NCBI RefSeq assembly: GCF_013415485.1
Contig: NZ_JACBXS010000016.1
Span: forward strand, 25,957-89,956
DNA from: Rhabdonatronobacter sediminivivens
GTDB taxonomy: Bacteria > Pseudomonadota > Alphaproteobacteria > Rhodobacterales > Rhodobacteraceae
Reading direction: 5' to 3'
Length of the DNA: 64,000 nucleotides
This document shows positions 1 through 10,465 of this stretch, piece after piece. The stretch's first letter is position 1. The number at the start of each line of letters is the position of its first letter. A program made the position numbers and the translations under genes. The notes under the pieces were generated by a model. That model was not told the origin of the DNA. It did not search any database and saw only the letters and a list, made by a program, of their open reading frames with translations.

Positions 1-773
1 GCGTGGTGCTGTTCGACCAGCGCGGCTGCGGGCGTTCGCGCCCCCATGCCAGCGTGACCGCCAACACCACCTGGCATCTGGTCCAGGACGCCGAGGCGAT
101 TCGCCAGACCCTGAGGATCGACCGCTGGATGGTCTTTGGCGGCAGTTGGGGCGCCACTCTGGGGCTGGCCTATGCCCAGACGCATCCTGATCGGGTGGCC
201 CATCTGGTCCTGCGCGGCGTGTTTCTGGGTCGGGCAACGGAGCTGGAGTGGTTCTATGGCGGCGGCGCTGGGCGGTTCTTTCCGGACCTGTGGGCCCGTT
301 TCGCCGAGATGATCCCCGAGGACGAGCGCGGCAACCTGATCGCGGCCTACAACCGGCGTCTTTTCTGCGGCGATATCCGCACCGAAACCCGCTTTGCCCG
401 CGCCTGGGCGGGGTGGGAAAATGCGCTGGCCTCGATCGAAACGCGCAGCCTGACCGGGGCCGAGGGGCCGGCCGAATATGCCCGCGCCTTTGCCCGGTTG
501 GAGAATCACTATTTCAGCAACAACTGCTTCTTCGAGGAAGACGGGCAGCTGCTGAACAACGCCGCGCGGCTGGCCGATGTGCCGGGGACGATCGTGCAGG
601 GGCGCTATGACATGATCTGCCCGCCGGTTGCCGCGTGGAACCTGCATCGGGCCTGGCCAGGCAGCCAGATGAATCTGGTCCCGCTGGCAGGGCACGCCCT
701 GTCCGAACCGGGGATCACCGCCGAACTGGTGCGGGTCACCAACGGGCTGCGGGCCGAGATGTCGGCAGGCTAG
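1..773 (+). CDS. pip: Proline iminopeptidase, 3' part (5' end outside window)
   Basis: Alpha/beta-hydrolase of peptidase family S33 that removes N-terminal proline from peptides in the cytoplasm. The reading frame is open from the first base, so the start codon lies upstream and about 257 residues are visible. The oxyanion segment FDQRGCGRS is at the left edge. The nucleophile elbow GGSWGATLG (Ser) is near residue 48 of the visible part. The acid (GRYDMICPP, Asp) and the base (LAGHALSEPG, His) follow near the C-terminus, so the triad is complete. Family members are about 310-325 residues, so roughly 60 are missing. The gene ends 24 bases before the convergent hemW stop. Confidence 0.93.
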   Translation, partial: VVLFDQRGCGRSRPHASVTANTTWHLVQDAEAIRQTLRIDRWMVFGGSWGATLGLAYAQTHPDRVAHLVLRGVFLGRATELEWFYGGGAGRFFPDLWARFAEMIPEDERGNLIAAYNRRLFCGDIRTETRFARAWAGWENALASIETRSLTGAEGPAEYARAFARLENHYFSNNCFFEEDGQLLNNAARLADVPGTIVQGRYDMICPPVAAWNLHRAWPGSQMNLVPLAGHALSEPGITAELVRVTNGLRAEMSAG

Positions 774-797
774 CGCCGCCCCGGCACCTGCGCGCGC

Positions 798-2063
798 TCA
801 CCCCAGCAGCGCGCGCAGCACCCCGTTCAGGACCACGCGCCCCTGCGGCGTGCAGCGCAGGCGGTCTGCGTGCTGCTGCACCAGTCCGGCTTCGGCCAGC
901 GGGGCAATGCGGGCATGGTCCAGCGGCGCTCCGGCCAGCCGCGCATGGCGGGCCAGATCGCACCCCTCGGCCAGGCGCAGGCTCATCATCAGGTATTCCG
1001 TGGCCTGTTCCTCGGCCGGGAGCGGCTCATCGGGCAGCGCGCCGCTGCCCTGGCGCTCCACCGCCGCCAGCCAGGCCCCCGGTGCCAGCGGGGTTGACGT
1101 GGCAAGCCGCTGTCCGCCGATGCTCAGCCGCCCATGGGCGCCAGGTCCGATCCCCGCCCAGTCGCCGCTGCGCCAGTAGATCAGGTTGTGGCGCGATTCG
1201 GCGCCGGGGCGGGCGTGGTTTGACACTTCATAGGCGGCCAGTCCGGCAGCATCGCACAGGTCCTGCGTCAGGGCATACATGTCGGCGCCCAGGTCATCAT
1301 CGGGCAGGCCGCGCAAGCCCCCCCGGGCATGACGTGCGCCAAAGGCGGTGCCATCCTCGATGGTCAGCTGATAGAGCGAGAGGTGATCCACCGCCATGGC
1401 CAGCGCCTCGGTCAGTTCTGCGCGCCATTGGGCCAGGGTCTGGTACTGGCGGGCATGGATCAGGTCAAAGCTGACCCGGTCGAAGACGGCGCGGGCCATG
1501 TCATAGGCGGTGCGCGCCTCGGCCACGCTGTGCAACCGGCCCAGACGGCGCAGGTCATCGTCATTCAGCGCCTGCACGCCCAGCGACAGCCGCGTGACCC
1601 CACACTGGGCATAGGCGGCAAAGCGACCCGCTTCGGCCGAGGTGGGATTGGCCTCCAGCGTGACTTCAGGATCGTTCGCCATGGGCCAGGTGGCGCGTAT
1701 CCGCCCCAGCACTTGCGCGACAAGCTCTGGGTCCATCAGGCTGGGCGTTCCGCCGCCAAGAAACACCGTCTGCACCACGCGTCCGGGCAGCAAGGTGCCC
1801 AGGCGGTCGATCTCGGCGCAATAGGCGCGGGCCCAGCGATGCTGGTCTATCCGGTCGCTGACATGGCTGTTGAAATCGCAATAGGGGCACTTGGCCGCGC
1901 AAAACGGCCAGTGCAGGTAAATCCCGAAACCCGCCTCCTGCCAGTCTTCGCGCGGTACATCGCCCCCCCGCGCCGCCTGCGCAACCCCTCCGGCGGCGCT
2001 TTGCGCCGCCGCGCGCCCCCGCGCGTCGGGGTGGGCGGGTGGGCGACGCGCGGGGGCGCGCAT
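798..2063 (-). CDS. hemW: HemW-like radical SAM heme chaperone with unusual N-terminal extension
   Basis: Radical SAM protein of the HemW (coproporphyrinogen oxidase-like) family, thought to deliver heme. The CxxxCxxC cluster motif is seen in HWPFCAAKCPYCDFNSHV at about residues 51-68, followed by the GGGTPS motif and a HemN-type C-terminal region (EYLMMSLRLAEG). The ATG overlaps the rdgB stop codon (TGATG), suggesting translational coupling. It is also the only in-frame ATG/GTG/TTG before the conserved core, which normally begins within about 12 residues of the start. The extra residues (about 35) are Arg/Ala/Pro-rich and encoded by a 17-bp inverted repeat plus a second hairpin. True initiation may therefore be non-canonical, or the extension may be real. 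Function is secure; the start is not. Confidence 0.9.
   Translation of the reverse strand: MRAPARRPPAHPDARGRAAAQSAAGGVAQAARGGDVPREDWQEAGFGIYLHWPFCAAKCPYCDFNSHVSDRIDQHRWARAYCAEIDRLGTLLPGRVVQTVFLGGGTPSLMDPELVAQVLGRIRATWPMANDPEVTLEANPTSAEAGRFAAYAQCGVTRLSLGVQALNDDDLRRLGRLHSVAEARTAYDMARAVFDRVSFDLIHARQYQTLAQWRAELTEALAMAVDHLSLYQLTIEDGTAFGARHARGGLRGLPDDDLGADMYALTQDLCDAAGLAAYEVSNHARPGAESRHNLIYWRSGDWAGIGPGAHGRLSIGGQRLATSTPLAPGAWLAAVERQGSGALPDEPLPAEEQATEYLMMSLRLAEGCDLARHARLAGAPLDHARIAPLAEAGLVQQHADRLRCTPQGRVVLNGVLRALLG
1991..2061 (-). repeat. Oriented double-hairpin repeat, copy 1 (G4 loop)
   Basis: On the minus strand, starting one base after the rdgB stop, a perfect 17-bp stem (arms 2011-2027 and 2045-2061) encloses a 17-nt loop. 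A second perfect 9-bp hairpin with a 3-nt loop follows (1991-2011). The plus-strand loop at 2028-2043 reads GGGGTGGGCGGGTGGG, four G-runs with 1-nt spacers. The same architecture recurs at 11771, 19079, 40874 and 51024 with different arms and almost the same loop. This copy lies inside the only reading frame that can start hemW. Confidence 0.85.
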
Positions 2064-2674
2064 CAGTCGAACAGGCCCGCCAGCAGCGCGGCGATGGCCT
2101 GGCCGCGGTGGCTGATGGCGTTCTTTTCGTCCCAGCTCATTTCCGCGAAGGTGCGGGTTTCGCCATCGGGCTGGAACATCGGGTCATAGCCATGACCGTC
2201 GCGCCCGCGGATGGGCCAGACCAGTTGACCTTCGGCGGTGCCGGTGAACACCTCGTCATGGCCATCGGGCCAGGCCAGGACCAGGGTGCAGGCAAAGCGC
2301 GCGCGCCAGGGGCGCGGCGCCCCCCGGGCGATCAGCTGGCCATGGGTCTTTTCCATCGCCATGCCGAAATCGCGCCCCGTCGGCGTTTCGGCCCAGTCGG
2401 CGGTCAGGACGCCCGGGGCCCCGTCCAGCGCATCGACCACCAGCCCGCTGTCATCGGCCAGCGCCGGCAGGCCGGTGGCGCGCGCCGCCGCATGGGCCTT
2501 GATCCGGGCATTGCCGACGAATGTGCTCTCGGTTTCCTCGGGTTCGGGCAGGCCGTGGTCGGCGGCCCCGGTCACGGTGATCCCGCGCGGGGCCAGGATC
2601 TGGCCGAACTCCATCAGCTTGCCCGCATTGTGCGAGGCGACCAGCAGCGCGCCCCCGTCCAGCCGCCGGGTCAC
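2063..2674 (-). CDS. rdgB: Non-canonical purine NTP pyrophosphatase (RdgB/HAM1)
   Basis: Hydrolyses dITP/ITP and XTP to monophosphates, cleansing the nucleotide pool. It has 203 residues, a normal length. The family signature [10 protein letters not shown] is near residue 14. [10 protein letters not shown] (metal-binding acidic loop) is near residue 72 and the C-terminal ISHRGQA motif near residue 188. Its ATG overlaps the rph stop by four bases (ATGA) and its own stop overlaps the hemW start, so rph-rdgB-hemW form a tight operon. This order is conserved across alphaproteobacteria. Confidence 0.97.
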   Translation of the reverse strand: MTRRLDGGALLVASHNAGKLMEFGQILAPRGITVTGAADHGLPEPEETESTFVGNARIKAHAAARATGLPALADDSGLVVDALDGAPGVLTADWAETPTGRDFGMAMEKTHGQLIARGAPRPWRARFACTLVLAWPDGHDEVFTGTAEGQLVWPIRGRDGHGYDPMFQPDGETRTFAEMSWDEKNAISHRGQAIAALLAGLFD

Positions 2675-3381
2675 AGCGCCGCCCTTTGCGCGGCCACCAG
2701 CTCCGCACAGCCGGCCTCGGCCAGATCCATGAGCTGGCCCATTTCCCCGCGCGAGAAGGTGGCCCCTTCGGCGGACATCTGCACCTCGACCAGACGGCCT
2801 GAGCCCAGCATGATGAAATTGCCGTCCACCCCGGCCACGCTGTCTTCGGCATAGTCCAGATCCACCACCGGCTGGCCCGCATAGATGCCGCAGCTGATCG
2901 CGGCCACATGATCCACCACCGGGTCAGACACCACATCGCCCGCCTTCAGCAGCTTGTTCACCGCCAGCCGCAGCGCCACCCAGCCGCCGGTGATGGCCGC
3001 GCAGCGGGTGCCGCCATCGGCCTGGATCACATCGCAATCCACGGTGATCTGCCGTTCGCCCAGGGCCGAGCGGTCAATGCCCGCGCGCAGGGACCGCCCG
3101 ATCAGGCGCTGGATTTCCACCGTGCGCCCGGTCTGTTTGCCGCTGGCAGCCTCGCGCCGGTTGCGGGTGTTGGTGGCGCGCGGCAACATGCCGTATTCCG
3201 CCGTCACCCAGCCCAGCCCGGTGTTGCGCAGGAAGGGCGGCGTGCGCTCCTCGATCGAGGCGGTGCAGATCACCTGCGTGTCGCCCATGCGGATCAGACA
3301 TGACCCTTCGGCATGTTTCACCACGCCCGGTTCGATTGAAATCGCGCGCAAATCGCTTAAGTTCCGGCCAGAGGGGCGCAT
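2671..3381 (-). CDS. rph: Ribonuclease PH
   Basis: Phosphorolytic 3'-5' exoribonuclease that trims tRNA 3' ends. The predicted protein is 236 residues, close to the usual 238. The ATG at 3381 gives the expected N-terminus [12 protein letters not shown] and is preceded by AAAGGA; a longer upstream extension is open but has no such signal. Conserved blocks include [11 protein letters not shown], the RNase PH signature near [16 protein letters not shown], and [12 protein letters not shown] near the end. It is the first gene of rph-rdgB-hemW and divergent from hrcA. Confidence 0.97.
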   Translation of the reverse strand: MRPSGRNLSDLRAISIEPGVVKHAEGSCLIRMGDTQVICTASIEERTPPFLRNTGLGWVTAEYGMLPRATNTRNRREAASGKQTGRTVEIQRLIGRSLRAGIDRSALGERQITVDCDVIQADGGTRCAAITGGWVALRLAVNKLLKAGDVVSDPVVDHVAAISCGIYAGQPVVDLDYAEDSVAGVDGNFIMLGSGRLVEVQMSAEGATFSRGEMGQLMDLAEAGCAELVAAQRAAL

Positions 3382-3514
3382 CAGGGGTCCTTTCTTGCAA
3401 GCTGCGGCCAGATACAGGCCGGGTGCGCGCCGATGCAACCCTTTACCGGCCCGTTCGTCCCGTCATAATGACAAGGACCCAGGCCCGGGCCTGACAGGAG
3501 ACCGCTGGAACACA
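3382..3514. promoter_or_regulatory. Divergent rph / hrcA promoter region
   Basis: These 133 bases separate divergent rph and hrcA and must hold promoters for both operons. I looked for a CIRCE operator (TTAGCACTC-N9-GAGTGCTAA), the classic HrcA target, and do not see one. HrcA therefore probably controls genes elsewhere rather than its own operon. No confident -35/-10 pair can be called. Confidence 0.4.
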
Positions 3515-4594
3515 ATGACCATCCAGACCGAAGGCACCAGGGTGCTGGAACAGCTCAATGACCGCTCGCGCGAGGTGTTTCGCCGCGTCGTCGAAGGGTA
3601 TCTGGACAGCGGCAGTCCCATCGGCTCGCGCTCCCTGACCCGCGATATGAGCGAGCGTGTTTCCGCCGCGACCATCCGCAACGTAATGCAGGACCTGGAA
3701 TACCTGGGCCTGCTGGACAGCCCCCATATCTCCGCCGGGCGGGTGCCCACCAATCTGGGCCTGCGCTTGTTCGTGGACAGCCTGCTGGAGATCGCCCCCG
3801 TCGATGACCGCGACCGCGCCGCGCTGGAGGCCACCTTCGGCAGCAATGAACGCGATGTGGGCACGCTGCTGGACCGGGTGGGCACGGCGCTGTCGGGGAT
3901 CACGCAGGGCGCCTCGCTGGTGCTGTCGCCCAAGCATGAGGCGCCGATCCGCCATATCGAATTCGTCAGCCTGGCCCCCGACCGCGCGCTGGTGGTGCTG
4001 GTGTTTTCCGACGGCCATGTGGAGAACCGCGTCTTCACCCCGCCGCCCGGCCAGACCGCCAGTTCCATGCGCGAGGCCGCGAATTTCCTCAACGCCATGA
4101 TCGAAGGGCTGACGCTGTCGGAGCTGCGCAGCCGTTTTCGCAGCGAAATCGCCACCCGCCGCGCCGAGATCGACGATCTGGCGCAGGCCCTGGTGGAAAG
4201 CGGATTCGCCGTCTGGGAGAATGAGGGTGAGCCGCAGGAGCGGCTGATCGTGCGCGGGCGCGCCAACCTGCTGGCCGAAAGCCCCCATGCCGAGGATCTT
4301 GAACGCATCCGCCGCCTGTTCGACGATCTGGAGCGCAAGCGCGATATCGCCGAGTTTCTGGAACTGACCGAGACCGGCGACGGGGTGCGCATCTTCATCG
4401 GGGCCGAGAACAAACTTTTTTCGCTTTCGGGTTCCTCTCTGGTGGTTTCTCCATATATGAACGCGGATCGAAAGATTGTCGGCGCGGTTGGGGTTATCGG
4501 TCCCACCCGGCTGAACTATGGGCGGATCGTGCCCATCGTGGATTACACGGCGCAGCTGGTGGGTCGCATGCTCACCGACCGCGCCCAGGACTGA
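3515..4594 (+). CDS. hrcA: Heat-inducible transcription repressor HrcA
   Basis: Repressor of heat-shock chaperone operons through CIRCE elements. It has 359 residues with an N-terminal winged helix (residues about 10-80, with SRSLTRDMSERVSAATIRN and HISAGRVPTNLGLRLFV), a GAF-like middle and the C-terminal YGRIVPIVDYTAQLV segment typical of the family. The ATG at 3515 was chosen because MTIQTEG fits the family N-terminus and AGGAG lies upstream; the frame is open much further 5' but without family similarity. grpE follows after 14 bases, so the two are probably co-transcribed. Confidence 0.96.
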   Translation: MTIQTEGTRVLEQLNDRSREVFRRVVEGYLDSGSPIGSRSLTRDMSERVSAATIRNVMQDLEYLGLLDSPHISAGRVPTNLGLRLFVDSLLEIAPVDDRDRAALEATFGSNERDVGTLLDRVGTALSGITQGASLVLSPKHEAPIRHIEFVSLAPDRALVVLVFSDGHVENRVFTPPPGQTASSMREAANFLNAMIEGLTLSELRSRFRSEIATRRAEIDDLAQALVESGFAVWENEGEPQERLIVRGRANLLAESPHAEDLERIRRLFDDLERKRDIAEFLELTETGDGVRIFIGAENKLFSLSGSSLVVSPYMNADRKIVGAVGVIGPTRLNYGRIVPIVDYTAQLVGRMLTDRAQD

Positions 4595-4608
4595 GGTGAA
4601 GGAAAACC

Positions 4609-5181
4609 ATGGCAAACCAGCAGGCAAAGCCGCAGGAAGATCCCGCATATGACCCGGCCGAAGCCCAGGGCACCGAACCCCGGGACGACACCCCGCCGGA
4701 GGGGGCCGAGCCGGACCCCGTTGCTGCCCTGGAGGCTGAGCGCGATGCCATGCGCGACCGTCTGATGCGCGCGCTGGCGGATGCTGAAAACACCCGCAAG
4801 CGCGCCGAAAAGGACCGCCGCGACGCCGCGCTTTACGGCGGTTCCAAGCTGACCCGCGACATGCTTCCGGTCTATGACAACCTGGCCCGCGCGCTGAATT
4901 CCGCCTCGGACGAGGCGCGCACGGCCGCGCCCGGCCTGGTGCAGGGGATCGAACTGACCCTGCGCGAGCTGACCAACATTCTGGAAAAGCACGGTGTAAC
5001 CCGCATCTGCCCCGAACCCGGCGATGCCTTTGACCCGCATCACCATCAGGCCATGTTCGAAGCCCCGGTGCCGGATTACAAGGCCGGGCAGATCATCCAG
5101 GTCATGGCCGAAGGCTTCAAGCTGCATGACCAGCTCTTGCGCCCCGCGCAGGTTGGCGTCAGCTCCACCCCTGCGGGCTGA
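4609..5181 (+). CDS. grpE: Nucleotide exchange factor GrpE
   Basis: Co-chaperone that exchanges ADP for ATP on DnaK. It has 190 residues: an acidic, Pro-rich N-terminal tail (about 1-40), a long helix with the heptad-like segment ALEAERDAMRDRLMRALADA that forms the dimer, and the C-terminal beta domain containing FDPHHHQAMFE and GFKLHDQLLRPAQVGVS. Start ATG is preceded by GAAGGA. It is the second gene of hrcA-grpE; dnaK/dnaJ are not in the window. Confidence 0.97.
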   Translation: MANQQAKPQEDPAYDPAEAQGTEPRDDTPPEGAEPDPVAALEAERDAMRDRLMRALADAENTRKRAEKDRRDAALYGGSKLTRDMLPVYDNLARALNSASDEARTAAPGLVQGIELTLRELTNILEKHGVTRICPEPGDAFDPHHHQAMFEAPVPDYKAGQIIQVMAEGFKLHDQLLRPAQVGVSSTPAG

Positions 5182-5527
5182 TCCCCGCCACCTGACACAG
5201 GTCATCCATTGACGGGCTGGCGCCCGGAGCGCGCATTCTGGCGCGGAGCGCAGGCGCCATCCCGCCGCCTCGCGCCATGCCGAAGGCATGACTTTGGCAT
5301 GACGCCGCGCCCGGGCCGGTGATCGGGCCGCGACCCGTGCGCAGCCCTGAGCCGCTGCGGATTTGCTTGCCGTCAGGTGCATTGGCTCTCTGATCGCCTG
5401 TCGCAACACTGCAGTCATGCGCCACGCGGTTTCGCGCGAAAGGCGCCAACGGCGGGAGTGCTGCGTAGTGCTGCCGCGCGCGGTCGAAACGGCCCGGGCG
5501 CGGGGTGCATTCCCAAGGTGGCGAAGC
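5182..5527. other. Intergenic stretch after grpE, no gene seen
   Basis: About 350 bases with no reading frame I can support on either strand. It contains short hairpins such as CATGCC-GAA-GGCATG near 5277 that could help end grpE transcripts, but no T-run. No tRNA or recognisable RNA motif was found. Confidence 0.4.
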
Positions 5528-5668
5528 CTAGAGCATCGCCCAGTCACGGAACCGGAAGGTGGTGGTCCGGGCGTTGCGCGGATGGCCGGGGCGCGGGTCG
5601 GCGCTCAGGCCGGAACCTGCGGGGCGGCGCGCCGATGTGCGCGGGGGCTGGGCGGGGGGGTTGGGCAT
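5528..5668 (-). CDS. Candidate 46-residue Pro/Arg-rich protein
   Basis: A short minus-strand frame beginning MPNPPAQPPRTSARRPAG and ending TTTFRFRDWAML. The ATG at 5668 has a good ribosome-binding site (GGAGAGG, 5 bases upstream). The ordered, aromatic C-terminal tail contrasts with the disordered, basic, Pro-rich N-terminus. I do not recognise a family. It lies alone between grpE (plus) and holC (minus), about 100 bases downstream of holC. It could be a genuine small gene or the 3' remnant of a larger one; composition in a GC-rich genome makes chance frames common, so confidence is modest. Confidence 0.35.
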   Translation of the reverse strand: MPNPPAQPPRTSARRPAGSGLSADPRPGHPRNARTTTFRFRDWAML

Positions 5669-5772
5669 TGGACCTCTCCGGGATGATGACTACTGTCCAT
5701 CAGACCAGACAAACCGGGCGCGGGCGGGGCGGTTCAATGCCGATCAGGGGGCGATTGCGTGCCGGGGCGGTG

Positions 5773-6231
5773 TCAGGCCTCGGCCTTTTTCTGCCAGCGG
5801 CCCGAGTCTTCGGACCAGTATTGCGCCTTGACCCCGGCGCCGGTGAGAGCGCGCCACTGGGCGCGGGCGGCCTCGACCGCCGTTGCATCATTGCCGTCGA
5901 ACACGATCGCCGCGCGCTCCATCTGGCGGACCTCGCCCGGGGTGATCCGGGCGCCGTCGATGGCCATGAGGTACTGCACCCCATCGGGCAAATCCGCCCC
6001 GGTGGTCAGCAGCACCGGCTGGTCGGCGTCATGCGGCCCGCCGGCCCGGCCATGGGGCAGGAAGCTGTCCTCGGGGCGCAGCCAGAGCTGTTCGTCCAGC
6101 CAGTCCATCCGCCCCGCATCGGTGCCCCGGACCAGCACGCGCCAGCCCGCTTGCAGGGTCTTGCCCAGCAGCATGGGCACCGTGTCCTCCAGCGAGGATC
6201 GCGTGAGGTGGTAGAACATGGCGTGGCCCAT
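5773..6231 (-). CDS. holC: DNA polymerase III chi subunit
   Basis: Clamp-loader accessory subunit that links the replicase to SSB. It has 152 residues from the ATG at 6231 (MGHAMFYHLTRSSLEDT), a normal length; an upstream in-frame ATG at 6273 would add 14 residues but does not fit the family. Recognisable blocks are LLGKTLQAGWRVLVRG, the acidic/aromatic WLDEQLWLRPEDSFLPHG and QPVLLTT. The last residues (RWQKKAEA) are basic. It sits 68 bases downstream of ureG on the same strand, but functional linkage to urease is unlikely. Confidence 0.93.
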   Translation of the reverse strand: MGHAMFYHLTRSSLEDTVPMLLGKTLQAGWRVLVRGTDAGRMDWLDEQLWLRPEDSFLPHGRAGGPHDADQPVLLTTGADLPDGVQYLMAIDGARITPGEVRQMERAAIVFDGNDATAVEAARAQWRALTGAGVKAQYWSEDSGRWQKKAEA

Positions 6232-6299
6232 GAGGTGGTATCCCGGGTTGCGGCGCGTGCGCACAGTTTCCACAGGGCCGCGCGGGGCGCAAGCCCGCG

Positions 6300-6932
6300 C
6301 TATTCGGCCACAAGCGGGCGCAGGGCCAGACCGCCTTCGCGCGCCAGGATGTCGATGATCGCGCCAACCCCTGTGCCGTCCCGCAGGCTGGCCAGCACAT
6401 AGGGCCGAGGGCCGCGGGCGGCGCGGGTGTCGGCCTCCAGCAGCGCCAGATCAACGCCCACATGGGGGGCAAGGTCGGTCTTGTTGACCACCAGCAGGTC
6501 CGATTTCACCAGCCCCGGCCCCTTCTTGCGCGGGATATCCTGCCCGGCGGCGGTATCGATGACATAGATCGTCAGATCCGCCAGTTCGGGCGAGAAGGTG
6601 GCGGCCAGATTGTCGCCCCCCGATTCGATCAGGATCAGCTCCAGATCCGGGATGGCGGCGGTCAGATCGGCCACGGCGGCCAGGTTGATGCTGGCGTCTT
6701 CACGGATGGCGGTATGGGGGCAGCCGCCGGTTTCCACGCCGCGAATGCGCGCCTGCGGCAGGACCTGGGCGCGCATCAGGGCCTCGGCATCCTCACGCGT
6801 GTAGATGTCATTGGTGATGACGGCCATGGACAGGCGCGGCGCCAGGGCGCGGGCCAGATGTTCGGTCAGGGTGGTCTTGCCCGCGCCGACCGGGCCGCCG
6901 ATGCCGACGCGCAGGGGTCCGTTGATGCTCAT
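6300..6932 (-). CDS. ureG: Urease accessory GTPase UreG
   Basis: SIMIBI-class GTPase that drives nickel delivery and lysine carbamylation of urease with UreD/F/E. It has 210 residues. The P-loop GGPVGAGKT lies at about residues 13-21, followed by [17 protein letters not shown] (the Cys-Pro-His nickel site), [17 protein letters not shown], and the GTP-specificity motif NKTDLA. The ATG overlaps the ureF stop by four bases (6929-6932), indicating coupled translation. It is the last gene of the urease operon. Confidence 0.98.
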   Translation of the reverse strand: MSINGPLRVGIGGPVGAGKTTLTEHLARALAPRLSMAVITNDIYTREDAEALMRAQVLPQARIRGVETGGCPHTAIREDASINLAAVADLTAAIPDLELILIESGGDNLAATFSPELADLTIYVIDTAAGQDIPRKKGPGLVKSDLLVVNKTDLAPHVGVDLALLEADTRAARGPRPYVLASLRDGTGVGAIIDILAREGGLALRPLVAE

Positions 6933-7564
6933 GTGCGAAACAGCCTCACTTCCTTGGTTTCGTGGTCCATGGCGGCCATGTCGGCGCCAAGACAGGCGGT
7001 GCCCAGATCCTCCATCCCGGCGCGGGCGGCGCGGGCGGCCAGCGCGGTGATCGGTGGCAGCAGGCGGGCCAGCACCGCGTGCCCCTCGCCCTGGCCCAGG
7101 GGGACATGGCGGATGGCGATGGTGACCAGATTGGTGGCAAAGCCCTGCAGGTAAAGGGCGATGACCTGCGCGGGGTCCGGGTTCAGGGGGCGCGCAGCCT
7201 CGGCCACGGCGATGGGCAGGGCGCGCGGGGGCAGGGGGCGGGCGGTGATCCGCGCCACGGTGCGGGCGAATGCGGCGCCCTGTTCGGTGCTTTCCTGCAA
7301 CCGTTCGGCCGAAGGTTGCAGCGCCTGCGCCATGGCGTCCAGCGTGTCCAGATCGGCGCCGGGTTCCAGCGCCAGGGCCAGCAGCACGCCATCCTGCCAG
7401 CCCGCGCCATGGTGCAGCACGTCCGAAAGCCAATGCTCCAGGCTGGCGGCATCGCTGACCGCGCCCTGGGCGATCACCTGCTCCAGCCCGTGGCTATAGG
7501 CGAAGGCCCCGGTGGGAAAGGCCGGGGACAGCCAATGCGTCAGCTGCAGGGTGGCGCTGTCCAT
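6929..7564 (-). CDS. ureF: Urease accessory protein UreF
   Basis: All-helical accessory protein that binds UreD and recruits UreG to apo-urease. It has 211 residues, with the family N-terminus [20 protein letters not shown] and the middle block [13 protein letters not shown]. It lies between ureE (3-base gap) and ureG (4-base overlap), the standard order. Start ATG at 7564 fits the family. Confidence 0.96.
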   Translation of the reverse strand: MDSATLQLTHWLSPAFPTGAFAYSHGLEQVIAQGAVSDAASLEHWLSDVLHHGAGWQDGVLLALALEPGADLDTLDAMAQALQPSAERLQESTEQGAAFARTVARITARPLPPRALPIAVAEAARPLNPDPAQVIALYLQGFATNLVTIAIRHVPLGQGEGHAVLARLLPPITALAARAARAGMEDLGTACLGADMAAMDHETKEVRLFRT

Positions 7565-7567
7565 GGC

Positions 7568-8065
7568 TCAGGCGGTGTGGTGGTGATGCGTGTGGTCATT
7601 CCCGTGGTCGTGTGAATGCCCATGGTCATGGCCCATGGTGCGGCCATGGCCATAGGCGCCGCCTTCGGGCGTGAAGGGCAGTTGCGCGCGGGTGATGGTG
7701 GCGCCCAGGCCCTGCAACATGCGTTCCAGCACATGGTCCTGACGGATGATCAGGCGGTCGGCCGCGATCTGGCAGGGCGTGTGGCGGTTGCCGATATGCC
7801 AGGCCAGCCGCGGCAGGTCGCCGGTGATCACCAGCACCGATTCCTCGGCCGGTTCGATGCCGATGCAGCGCCCGTCGGCCAGTTCGAACCCCCAGAAGGC
7901 ATCAAGGTTCGTGACCTCGGGGAGGTCCACCATGAAGCCGTCGCCCCCCGCCGTGACCAGCCGCTTGCGCCGCATCAGCCGGGCGTCATAATCCATCACC
8001 ACCACGTCATGGCAGGTTGCGGGGGCATCACGCAGCAGGCGCGCGGCGGGGGGCAGGTCGGTCAT
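7568..8065 (-). CDS. ureE: Urease nickel metallochaperone UreE, His-rich tail
   Basis: Homodimeric nickel-binding chaperone. It has 165 residues: an N-terminal peptide-binding domain (to about 75), a C-terminal metal domain containing WHIGNRHTPCQ, and a tail with 11 histidines in the last 28 residues (ending DHTHHHHTA). Such tails bind several extra nickel ions and are present only in some UreE proteins. The ATG overlaps the stop of the small upstream gene by four bases. Confidence 0.96.
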   Translation of the reverse strand: MTDLPPAARLLRDAPATCHDVVVMDYDARLMRRKRLVTAGGDGFMVDLPEVTNLDAFWGFELADGRCIGIEPAEESVLVITGDLPRLAWHIGNRHTPCQIAADRLIIRQDHVLERMLQGLGATITRAQLPFTPEGGAYGHGRTMGHDHGHSHDHGNDHTHHHHTA

Positions 8066-8319
8066 GTGGGGCCTTTCGGGATGAGGTCACGATAGACATG
8101 GGCGGGCAGGGTGGCGCGGCTCAGCCCCATGGAGCGCAGCGCGCCATCGGGCAGGGCGTCCAGTTGTGCCAGCGCGGCTTCGCGCGCGGGGCGGTCAATC
8201 CCGGGGTTGAACCCCTGACCCTGTGCGGCAAGAAACCAGTCCAGCGCGGCGGATTGCGCCGGGCTGAGCGGGGAGTTTGCTGGACGAAAGCGCATCGGCA
8301 TCTCCATCAGGCAGGTCAT
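8062..8319 (-). CDS. Small uncharacterised protein inside the urease operon
   Basis: The predicted protein is 85 residues from ATG 8319, which follows AGGGAGGGG closely; in-frame ATGs at 8307 and nearby are alternatives. It has the helical segment LSPAQSAALDWFLAAQGQG and a C-terminal block SMGLSRATLPAHVYRDLIP. No signal peptide, membrane segment or Cys/His cluster is evident. It lies 122 bases after ureC and overlaps the ureE start by four bases, so it is translated with the accessory genes. I do not recognise a named family; a role in urease maturation is only inferred from position. Confidence 0.75.
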   Translation of the reverse strand: MTCLMEMPMRFRPANSPLSPAQSAALDWFLAAQGQGFNPGIDRPAREAALAQLDALPDGALRSMGLSRATLPAHVYRDLIPKGPT

Positions 8320-8441
8320 CCCCTCCCTGATACCGATATAGCATGAACGTCTCCTTGCCGCGCCCCGCGCGCCGATCACGATTTGCTGCGGTGCAGAAAG
8401 ATCACGGGCGGCGGGTTCCCGCCCAATACGGATGCCCGCCA

Positions 8442-10159
<1,718 letters not shown>

Positions 10160-10160
<1 letters not shown>

Positions 10161-10465
10161 CAGAGCGCCCCCATCACATGCCCGTTGAACCCATAAACCG
10201 CGCGTGCGCCGCCATAGGGGACCAGCCGCACCTCGCGTTTCTGCCCGGGCTCGAACCGGACGGCGGTGCCTGCGGGGATGTCCAGCCGCTGCCCGCGCGC
10301 GGCGGTGCGGTCGAACTCCAGCCCCGGGTTGGCCTCGGCGAAGTGATAGTGGCTGCCCACCTGCACGGGCCGGTCGCCGGTATTGGCCACCATCAGGCTG
10401 GTGACGGGTTGGCTCGTGTTGACCTCGATCTCGGCCTCGGGGGTGATGATTTCGCCCGGGATCAT
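10160..10465 (-). CDS. ureB: Urease subunit beta
   Basis: Structural subunit of the (UreABC)3 enzyme. It has 101 residues, the usual length, with N-terminus [16 protein letters not shown] and the conserved [18 protein letters not shown]. Overlaps ureA by four bases (ATGA) and ureC by one, indicating tight translational coupling. Confidence 0.98.

Noticed and set aside
3382..3514. CIRCE operator upstream of hrcA
   Set aside because: No TTAGCACTC-N9-GAGTGCTAA-like inverted repeat is present.
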